A stretch of 64,000 nt of DNA, from positions 272,387-336,386 of the forward strand of contig KV918803.1 of the NCBI GenBank assembly GCA_002049455.2, read 5' to 3'. Shown here piece by piece: positions 57,601 through 64,000 of the stretch. Each line of letters opens with the position of its first letter. Position 1 is the stretch's first letter. The position numbers and the translations under genes were made by a program. The notes below the pieces were generated by a model that saw nothing but the letters and a program-made list of their open reading frames with translations, searched no databases and was not told the origin of the DNA. This DNA is from Porphyra umbilicalis. Taxonomy: Eukaryota > Rhodophyta > Bangiophyceae > Bangiales > Bangiaceae.

Positions 57601-58283
57601 TCACGCAAACCCCCCGCGGGGGGCTCCGCAAGCTGTCGGGCCACGTGCCGTTCCCGCTCGACTTGGACATGTCCCCATACATGGCGCCGCCCGCCAAGGG
57701 CGCGGGTGGCCCCGCCGACGGGACGGCCGCGTCGGACGCCCCACCTTCCCCACCGTCCGTACAGGCGGCGGCGCGCGCCGCCAAGAAGCACAAGAAGTCG
57801 CGGCCACAGTCGGCCGTTGCGGCAGCGTCGGCCAGCGCCGACGGTTCGGCGCCTTCGGAAGACGGCGTCGCGTCGGTGGCGAGCCTCCGCTCGGACGGCT
57901 GCCCGTCCTGGTCGGACGACTCTGGGTCGGTGGCTGACACGGCGGCGACGGCGTCGGACGAGGAGGCGGGGCTGGCCGACGGCGCCGCCGACGAGTCGGC
58001 AAACTCGTTGCCGCTGCCATCCGCCCCACCCCGCGTCCCCCGCCCCGACGGCCGGTACACCTTGTCGGGGGTGGTGGTGCACGGCGGCTCCCTCTACACG
58101 GGCCACTACACGTGCTACGTGCGGGGCGCTGAGGTGGCCGACGCGCCGCTGCGGGCGCCGGGCGCCACCCCCGCCCACGAGTGGTGGTACGCCAGCGACA
58201 CCCACGTGTCGTCCGCGTCGGAGAAGGACGTGCTAGACGCCGAGGCGTACCTCCTTTTCTATACGGCGGTGCGGGGGGAGTGA
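54609..58283 (+). CDS. Ubiquitin-specific protease (USP/UBP family, C19)
   Basis: This deubiquitinase of 1,224 residues removes ubiquitin from proteins. The ATG at 54,609 (gcgccATGGCG) follows a CT-rich leader and begins a Lys/Arg-rich N-terminus (MARKHKVSNKKM), suggesting nuclear targeting. The Cys box is GLVNLGNTCFFNASVQN with nucleophile C97, and QQQDAHELL follows at about 200-207. The zinc-ribbon half-sites CCTCG (about 323) and CEEC (about 611) are split by a roughly 285-residue Pro/Ala/Ser-rich insert. A second insert (about 620-970) precedes VLILQLQRFTQTP. The His box is LYTGHYTCYV with H1166, and WWYASDTHVS supplies D1197. The catalytic residues are all present, so it should be active. 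The architecture is closest to the USP16/USP45/UBP2-type group, but the assignment within the family is inference. The frame is open throughout, with no introns. Confidence 0.92.
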   Translation: MARKHKVSNKKMAAAQRRAAHKRKATDAAAAKAAKSGGAGDSPAGGRATSTTSSLTSGRSSGSGTSASSSATLDAAALSALDVRAPPRGLVNLGNTCFFNASVQNVLRLSGLRDPLLGAPPAVGEGPVTTALRQVMAGAWQPSPLAGGADAPASPGGAKKARGGRGGPRSNGAAKRGTLNPGVLLDAVGARAARFRGRQQQDAHELLRALLDAVAEEEVARLKKRAEVVQRLAGRVEAAGSAVTSEAEDNSEASARRGGPGKKGLKGGAMTRRRAANAAAASAAAAAAAAPPAVTPVTKPSAPPPVSFVERVTQGLQVSEIRCCTCGTVSARTQPFSDLSLPLVEAKTLPVVLPLAAPVPPGSPIIGPSLPPAPLSTSAAAPAAPSPTPPPPPPPPPPPPPPPPGAAGPSALRRPAPPPGCDVAPATISASLLTSVLLTKRVEPQVAATAAAAASSAAPPPPPPPAVAGPSSAPPPCTALVIAGPLVDVPTTSQPVDVDMEGEPTLGGGPARSTASSHAGEEEMSDLFALFDSPDEGPSTSSAAGPSSVPTAPAYNPSGSVGVGGGAGLSKRPTFVSSSFFGSSTTYEPLTVSLASLSQSETLEGDNAYGCEECTAVAQRAAAAERRQRRAYAAAAKPPLLPRPPSRSGLGSVAPSGSGSAPPPAPPAAANGAGVVVVELARSGLAAADGGGVDSAAVSMCSGSSVSDGEEDGGAAPVGSTAPISRGASSAAGPSQGAVRPPAVAATRVPPRRDPSPVSLAIPSVLSAAASAVAPAGSMVAGLSDVEVDGTDTSSWDGETEGECGSAHSASAQASSADGGDGSMWRDVPRPSSPANLGSDAEDGISVLQRRDVGPSGSLSQGDLSPPSPASSASFAGTDGATGRGAATAGSAVTAPVLAAMLEQVPASRVSSGAKEPSEATAGGVTRTTSALTLRENEGKDEPGEAPAEPNADAADPITDEGDVEEEDLKVPTVRTRAERRERLQMVPEVLILQLQRFTQTPRGGLRKLSGHVPFPLDLDMSPYMAPPAKGAGGPADGTAASDAPPSPPSVQAAARAAKKHKKSRPQSAVAAASASADGSAPSEDGVASVASLRSDGCPSWSDDSGSVADTAATASDEEAGLADGAADESANSLPLPSAPPRVPRPDGRYTLSGVVVHGGSLYTGHYTCYVRGAEVADAPLRAPGATPAHEWWYASDTHVSSASEKDVLDAEAYLLFYTAVRGE

Positions 58284-58539
58284 GTTGGCCTCCCGTGCGT
58301 GCGATTGCTATATTTTTCCTTGTAGGAAGTGTATCGGTTGCGTGGCAGTTTTTTCCGCTCAGCGTGGGTGCTCCCAAGACGGACCGCGCGATCGACGCGC
58401 ACCCGTGGCGCCCGTGGTATCTGGGCCGTCTGGCCCAGCACCCCGCCCTCGTGCGCATCCTGCCTCGACGCGCGTCCACCGCTTGCGTTTGCAGCCGTGT
58501 GGTGCGGCCGACTGCCGCGGCTGCCCTCCCGTCACCCCC

Positions 58540-59504
58540 CCCCCCCCCCTCGATGCCCTCGATGCCCTCCATCCCGTCCCCCCCCCCCCCCACCCCCTCC
58601 TCCGCGCCCCACGCCGCCCAGCTCTTATCATAGCACGCGGACACGACCCACCCCCCCCCCGCGTCCATGGCCAACACCCGATCCCCGTGCGTTGTGAGCC
58701 CCCGCAGCAGCGCCCACCCCCGCGCCGCCCCCCACGCCTTGACCGTGCGGTCGACGCTTGCCGAGAGGAGGAGCTCCCCCCCCCCCCCCCCCACCGAAGG
58801 GAGGACACGACCCCATCGTGCGCCGGCAGCGCCGTCACGGGCGCCCGCGCGCGCACGTCCCACACCCGCACCGCGTGGTCGGCGCCGCCGCTCGCGAGGG
58901 CCACCCCCGACGGGGACCACGCGACCGCCGTGGACGGGCCCGCGTGGGCGGCGGGGAAGGAGAGGACGACCCGCCCCGACCGCGCGTCGGCCAACCGCAC
59001 GGCCCCATCGTCGCCAACGGTGGCGGCGAGGGAGCCATCCGGGTGCCACGCGACGCCCCGCGCGCCGCCGCCGCCAACCGCAGACGGCGCCGCCGCCGCG
59101 CCGGCGGGCGCGTGGCACCCCGGGAGCGTCACAACGCGCGTGGCGGCGGGGATGTCGTAGAGCGCCACGCCCCCCGGGCCGGCGGTCGCCGCCACGTCTG
59201 CGCCGGCGGGGTGGAGGGCCACCCCCACCGACCCGGCGGTCGGCGGGTCGGTTGCGGGCGGCAGCGCCGCCGACGCCACCAGCCGCCCGCCGTCGGGGGC
59301 GAGGCGGTGGACGGCCACGCCGCCGTCGGCGGCGGCGGTGGCAACGACGCCCGCCCCGTCGGCGGCGGTGGCGGCGGCGACGCCCGTCACGCGGCCGCCG
59401 TGGAGGTAGTCGGGGGGGGCGCCCGCCGACGCGCGCGCCGCCGACGGGAGGCGCCACAGGCACACGTCGCCGCCCCACGAGCCGACCGCCACCGTTGCAC
59501 CGTC

Positions 59505-59539
<35 letters not shown>

Positions 59540-60263
59540 GCCGCGGCAGCAGCGCAATGGCCGACAGCGGCCGCTCCGCGCCAACGACCGTCGCGCGGAG
59601 GGCGAGCGCCCGCACCGCCGCCACGGCGTCCTCCTCGGCGGCCGCCGACGACGCGGGCGTCACCGCCGCCGCCGCGGCCACGCGCGCCGCCGCGCGACGG
59701 AGCGTCGGCACCAGCAGCCGCAGGCGGAGGGCGTGCAGCGGCGGCGGCCCCGGGGTGTAGTACTCTGCCGGGGGGGGGGGGGGCGCGGCGCGCGTCGCGG
59801 CGCCGCCGCCGCCGCCATTGCCGCCGCCATCGTCGCCGCTCGTGTCAGTGTCGGTCTCCCACTCGCTGCCGCTTTGATCCTCGTCGGCCCCGTCGGCGGC
59901 GGCGGCGCGGCCGCCGCCGCCGCCGACGCCGCCCTCGGGTGGCCGCCGCCCCTGCGGCGGCAGCGGCTGCTTCCCCCGCACCCGCTCCCGCTCGTCGAGG
60001 AGGACACCCCGCAGGCGCTCCCGCCGGTCGTGGGGGTCCTCCCCAAAGAGCGTCACGGGGTGGCCCCGCTCCCGCAGCGCCGCCCGCACGTCGCCGTCGG
60101 GGCCGGGCAGCGGCACGTCGGCGCCCGCGCCGCGGGCGGCGAGGGCGGCAGACAGTTTGCCGCGCGCCTCTGAGGAGCTGACCGCGGCGGCGGCGAGGGA
60201 GGCGTAGGCGCCGCCGGCAAAGGTGGCGGCGACGGACGGTATTGGGGGGGGGGGGGACGCCAT
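58540..60263 (-). CDS. PRPF4: PRP4-like WD40 protein of the U4/U6 snRNP
   Basis: PRP4 (U4/U6 60K) is a WD40 scaffold in the spliceosomal tri-snRNP. The ATG at 60,263 (MASPPPPIPS) follows a CT-rich leader. Residues about 58-90 match the PRP4/SFM motif: DVRAALRERGHPVTLFGEDP with DRRERLRGVLL. An acidic SEWETDTDTS linker follows, then a WD40 propeller from about residue 245, with repeats such as DGAVRLADARSGRVV and ADHAVRVWDVRARAPV. After HDGVVSSLRWGGG the frame changes at a C17 tract (plus-strand bases 58,779-58,795). The last repeats LLLSASVDRTVKAW and VVSACYDKSWAAW are read in another frame to about 58,590. The gene is therefore complete but frame-broken in this sequence. The exact stop is uncertain because two more C-runs lie at 58,540 and 58,580. 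Its 3' end faces that of the USP gene. Confidence 0.8.
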
Positions 60264-60778
60264 CGGGTGGGCGGCGGGGGGGGGGGACAGCGGCCGGGGG
60301 GGGGAGGGTTGGGAGCGATTGCACGGGAGAGGGAATGAGAAAGCAAACAAGGCAGGTGAACGACGACGGGAGAACGGAGGTGATGCGGTAGAGGACGAGC
60401 CAGAAGGGAGGCAGGCGGGGGAAGAAGCAGAGCCTTGGTCGGCGCTCAAGGCGCGGCAACGTCTTGGTCGTTGAGCCGATGCCCCACGTGTCTTGACGAT
60501 TTCAAGTCAGTGTCGAGGTCAAACTTGCTCGGATACTGAATATAGGTGAAGAACCTGGGCCGCCAAATGCAACCACTGCGTGATCTCACTGCATCGGCGG
60601 AATCTACCTCCCTCGTCGACGGCATCGCCTTGCCGCCACACTTGACCACCACGACGCCGCCCTCCTCCCACCCGTCCTCCCCCCCGCTACGACCAACCAC
60701 CTGCTTCTCCTCTGCCCCACCGCCCTCTCTACTCTTTTGCCCTCTCCCCTCACCCCTCTTCTCCCCCTCCTTTTCACC
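60264..60778. promoter_or_regulatory. Divergent promoter region between PRP4 and NDPK
   Basis: The 515-base gap separates two divergent starts (60,263 minus; 60,779 plus). A TATAGG within GAATATAGG at 60,538-60,546 is the best TATA-like element, placed for the plus gene. Both genes have pyrimidine-rich leaders: 60,640-60,775 for NDPK and the complement of 60,264-60,360 for PRP4. Confidence 0.45.
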
Positions 60779-60932
60779 ATGGCCTTTGCCGTCGCCGCCC
60801 CCCTGACCGCCACTGGCCGGGGCGGGCGCGCCGCCTGCCTCGCCCGCCCGTCGGCCTTTACCCCCCCCCCACCGCCGCCACTCGCCGCGCGGCTGTCCAC
60901 ACGGCGCGCGCCCCCCCCCCCCCCCCCCGTCC

Positions 60933-61391
60933 ATGGCGATGGAGCGCACCTTCATCGCCGTCAAGCCCGACGGCGTGCAGCGGGGCCTCGTCGGCGCCAT
61001 CATTGGCCGCTTTGAGGCCAAGGGCTACAAGCTCCTCGCCCTCAAAGCGCTCGTCCCGACCAAGGAGCTGGCGTCGACGCACTATGAGGCGCTCTCGTCC
61101 AAGCCCTTTTACGGCGGCCTCGTCGACTTTATCTGCTCGGGGCCGGTCGTCGCCATGGTCTGGGGCGGCGGCGACATTGTCAAGTGCGCCCGCGCCATGA
61201 TTGGGGAGACGAGCCCGTCGGCGTCGGCGCCGGGCTCCATCCGGGGGGACTATGGGGTCGAGGTCGGCCGCAACGTGATCCACGGGAGCGACGCCGTCGC
61301 GACGGCCGAGCGGGAGATTGCTCTGTGGTTTGGGGACGAGGGCGTCATGGAGTGGGAGCCGACGCTCAACCAGTGGGTGTATGAGGATTAG
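60933..61391 (+). CDS. NDK: Nucleoside diphosphate kinase
   Basis: NDPK transfers the gamma-phosphate from ATP to NDPs through a phosphohistidine. The 152-residue frame is the usual length and complete: [17 protein letters not shown] at the start, [32 protein letters not shown], then NVIHGSDAV with the catalytic H117 and [14 protein letters not shown] near the end. An upstream ATG in excellent context (60,779, ttcaccATGG) opens a different frame, [16 protein letters not shown], rich in Ala/Arg/Ser with few acids, like an organellar transit peptide. It runs into a poly-C tract (about 60,910-60,927) directly before the NDPK start. If that tract differed by one or two bases, the two would join into a targeted NDPK. 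Otherwise the product is cytosolic. Both readings are possible. Confidence 0.93.
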   Translation: MAMERTFIAVKPDGVQRGLVGAIIGRFEAKGYKLLALKALVPTKELASTHYEALSSKPFYGGLVDFICSGPVVAMVWGGGDIVKCARAMIGETSPSASAPGSIRGDYGVEVGRNVIHGSDAVATAEREIALWFGDEGVMEWEPTLNQWVYED

Positions 61392-61628
61392 GCAGACGCG
61401 CGTGGGGGGGGTGTCGGGCGGCGACGGGCTGGGGGGCGCGCCCCACCGCGTGTGGGTGGTGCAGGCGGGTGGCCGCCTCCCAAACAGTGGCCACGTTTTT
61501 TGTTGTGTGTCGGCACGTCGGCCGCAGCGCGCCCTGAGGTGGTCGTCCCGACCCCCGTTGCGTGCCCGCGCGTCCCTGGCACCTCGACCGGTCTCGCCCC
61601 CCCCCCCCCCCCCCCACCGGCCGACGCC

Positions 61629-62469
61629 TCAGCCCCGCCCAAAAGGCGGCACCCACAGCGGCACCCCCCCCCCGCGGCCGTTGCCGCACGCAGGGCGCCG
61701 TCAAACACCCCCCCCACCCCCCCCCCCCCCCCCCGCCGCCGCGCGGAGGAGCCGCAGCTCCGCGGCGGCGCGCCCCCCCCCCCCCGCGCGAGCAACTCGC
61801 CGAGGCGCGCCGCCCAGAGGCGGACCGCCGGCCCCCCGCCGTCGGGCGGCGGGCCAGAGGCGACCCAGGCGCGGAGCGCCGCCGCCACGTCCACGAGGGG
61901 CTCGGGGAGGAAGAGCGGCGTCGGCGCCCCGCCGGGGGGGTGAGCGCCCCGCCGGGGGGGAGGGGGTCGACGTGGGGGGGGGGGGGGGGGGTGCGCCCCG
62001 CCGTCGGCGTCGGTGGAGGCGGCGGCGGCGGCGGCGGCAGCGGCAGTGGCGGCGGCGGCGGCGTGCCACGGCGGGGGGGGGAGGCCGCCGTCGGTCACCC
62101 ACGGGGCGGGACCGACGCCCGGCGGTGGGGTGGTTTGTGCACCGCCGCCCCCGCCGCCGCCCGCACCGTGCCGCCCTGCCGCACGGGCGTCGTCGCCACC
62201 GTCGCCGCCGCCGCCCCAGTCTCCCTCCTCCTCCTGCTCCTCCTCCTCCTCCTCCTCCCCCTCCCCCCCCCCTCTGGCGCCCCCCCCACCCCGCCCACCG
62301 CCCGCCCGTCGAGGCGGTGGAGGTCCCGCAACAGCTCAATCGCGTCGCCGAGGCGCGCCGCCCGGAATTCGGCCGCCCCAACAACCGACGCGCCGTCGCG
62401 GCGGCCGCGGTGCACCGCCGCCACTTGCGTCATGGTCACTTGGGCGGCGGCGGCACCGCCACCGCCGCC

Positions 62470-62519
<50 letters not shown>

Positions 62520-63347
62520 TGCCAGAGGCGGCCGGCCGCCGCCGCGGCCGCCCCGTACGACCACCGCCGCCGCCACGCGCGCGCCCCGGCGGTGGCGGCG
62601 GCGGCGACGGCGGGCGGCGGCGGCGGCGGGACCCCCCCCCCCCCCCCCCCCCCCGCGACGCGAGCAGCTCCCGCCGGATCGACGGCGGGAGCGCCGCAAA
62701 CACGTCCGCGTCCCACTCGGCGGGGATGCGGGTCGGCGGCAGGGGGGGCGTCGGGGGGGGGGCTCCTCCTCGTCGCCCTCGGTGGGGGGGGGGGGGGGGG
62801 GGTCCACCCCGGGGGGGGTGCCGCGGGCGTAGAGGGGTGGCGAGGAGGGGGGGGGGGGGGTGAGCGGCCACGCCGTGGCGGGGGGGAGCGGCGGGGGGGT
62901 GGGGGGGGGGGGGGGGGGGGGGGGGGTGCACCACGCTAATGCGGTCGCTGCTCGCGGTGCTCGGCGCCGCCGGGGGGGGGGGGGGGGGCGGGGGGGCGTC
63001 GGCGGCCGACCGCCGCCGCTTGGGGGGGGGGGGATCGGTGGCGCCGGCGGGCGTGGCCGCGGGTGCCGACCGCCGGCTCGGCCGTGGCGGCGACGTTGAC
63101 GGCGGCGGCGGTGGCGGCGGCGGCGGCGGGCGGGCCGCGTCGGCGCCACTGGCGCCCGCCGACGGGCGCGGGGCGGCCAAAAAGGAGTCCATTGGCCCCG
63201 TCGGGGCGGGGGCACCCCCCCCCCCCCCCCCCACGCCCAAAACGTCAGCCCCGACGCGCTAATGCCGACGCCGCGCAGCTCCTCTGGCGGCACCCCCAAC
63301 GCCGCATACAGCGCCGTCGAGGCGGCGACGAGGGCGGCCGAGGCGGC

Positions 63348-63384
<37 letters not shown>

Positions 63385-64000
63385 CGGCTCGGCCGGCGGC
63401 AACGCCCCACTCCGCGACGACGCGACGCAGGCGCCACACCCCAACGGCTTGCCCGGCGCCCCCGCCCCCGGCGCCCGCCGCAGCGCCCGCACCGTCACGC
63501 GGGAGGCGGCGGCGCCGGCGGCGGCGAGCCGCCGCCCAACCTCGGCCGCCAAGTCGGCGACAAAGGCGGCGGCGGCGGCCCCCCCCCCGGCGGAAAGCGG
63601 ACGCCCCACGACACCTCTGCCGCCACGGACCGCCGCGGCCGCAGCGGCGCGACCGCCCGCCCGTCGCGCCCCGCCGCCGCGTCGGCGAGCGCCGCCCCCG
63701 CGACGGCGCCAAAGGCGCCGACGAGGCGGCGGCGCGGCAGCGCCGCCACGGCGCCGACGGTCGTGGCGCCGAGGCGCGCCAGCCGCCCCGCCGCCGCGCG
63801 GCCGACGCCCGGCAGCGCGCGCGTTGGGAGGGCGGCGAGGAAGCCGGGCGCGTCCCCGTCGGCAAGCACCACTTGGCCGTCGGGCTTGGCGGCGGCGGTG
63901 GCGAGGCGCGCGAGGAGCTTGTTGCTCGCCACCCCCGCCGACGCGCAGAGGCCCGTGGCGCGGTGGATGGCGGCGCGGAGGTCGGCGGCGACGGCGGCGC
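61629..64000 (-). CDS. REV1: DNA repair protein REV1 (Y-family polymerase), C-terminal part
   Basis: REV1 is the deoxycytidyl transferase and scaffold of translesion synthesis. The gene enters from the right edge; the BRCT and catalytic palm lie outside the window. Visible in order are GLCASAGVASNKLLARLA, the helix-hairpin-helix LPGVGRAAAGRLARLG, and RSVAAEVSWGVRF at the little-finger start. Then come VTVRALRRAPGAGAPGKPLG and LGVPPEELRGVGISAS, followed by a long Pro/Gly linker. A ubiquitin-binding motif DADVFAALPPSIRRELL lies at about 62,660-62,715. REV1 C-terminal-domain segments VDVAAALRAWVAS and AARLGELLARG lie at about 61,800-61,900. The frame changes several times, each at C/G tracts (about 61,660, 61,780, 62,640, 63,350-63,383 and 63,580). 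The stop at 61,629-61,631 is my best guess. It is convergent with NDPK. Confidence 0.82.
63350..63383. repeat. 34-base poly-C tract inside REV1
   Basis: An uninterrupted run of C lies between the segments encoding SSRSGALPPAEP and DAASAALVAASTALYAALG of REV1. It would encode poly-Gly on the minus strand. Reading frames on its two sides do not agree. Confidence 0.9.

Noticed and set aside
58757..60181. Long plus-strand Arg/Pro-rich frames
   Set aside because: Antisense shadows of the PRP4-like gene, which shows the SFM motif and WD repeats on the minus strand.

Overview
This window is eukaryotic nuclear DNA: long intron-free but eukaryote-type reading frames (REV1, PRP4, USP, NDPK), a TATA box, pyrimidine-rich leaders and several eukaryotic DNA-transposon superfamilies. 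The very high GC content, compact intronless genes, long poly-C/poly-G tracts and a tRNA-Arg gene apparently split in its D-loop (split and permuted tRNAs are known from Cyanidioschyzon) fit a red alga, perhaps of the Porphyra/Pyropia type. That placement is inference.

The window has two parts. About 1-47,400 is accessory DNA: degenerate GC-rich repeat blocks (1-4,340; 15,360-17,400), AT-rich islands and decayed genes. The decayed genes include a minus-strand remnant of an E(z)-type (Polycomb PRC2) SET-domain methyltransferase at 5,582-7,470 and two broken transposases with CENP-B-like N-termini and DDE domains (27,031-29,677 minus; 31,566-32,784 plus). Many non-autonomous elements can be delimited to the base by terminal inverted repeats (TIRs) and target-site duplications (TSDs). 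They are two ~400-bp Tc1/mariner-type elements with TA duplications, one of which interrupts the pogo-like transposase; two 552-bp PIF/Harbinger-like elements with TCA and TTA duplications, one with a matching empty site in the window; three hAT-like elements with 8-bp duplications; and a 172-bp fold-back. A composite repeat (46-bp minisatellite, G-rich minisatellite, unique core, double palindrome, GTGGC array) occurs twice, at 36.8-38.4 kb and 39.8-42.0 kb. The only tRNA gene seen lies between the copies (39,219-39,326).

About 47,400-64,000 is gene-rich: a secreted Asn-rich repeat protein (+), a class I SAM methyltransferase (+), a ubiquitin-specific protease (+), a PRP4-like WD40 spliceosomal protein (-), a nucleoside diphosphate kinase (+) and the C-terminal part of REV1 (-, running off the window). 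PRP4 and NDPK are divergent; USP/PRP4 and NDPK/REV1 are convergent. The genes have unrelated housekeeping roles (ubiquitin, splicing, nucleotide metabolism, translesion synthesis) and form no evident pathway. PRP4, the NDPK leader and REV1 change frame at long C/G homopolymers, so either the consensus has homopolymer-length errors or these tracts truly vary.
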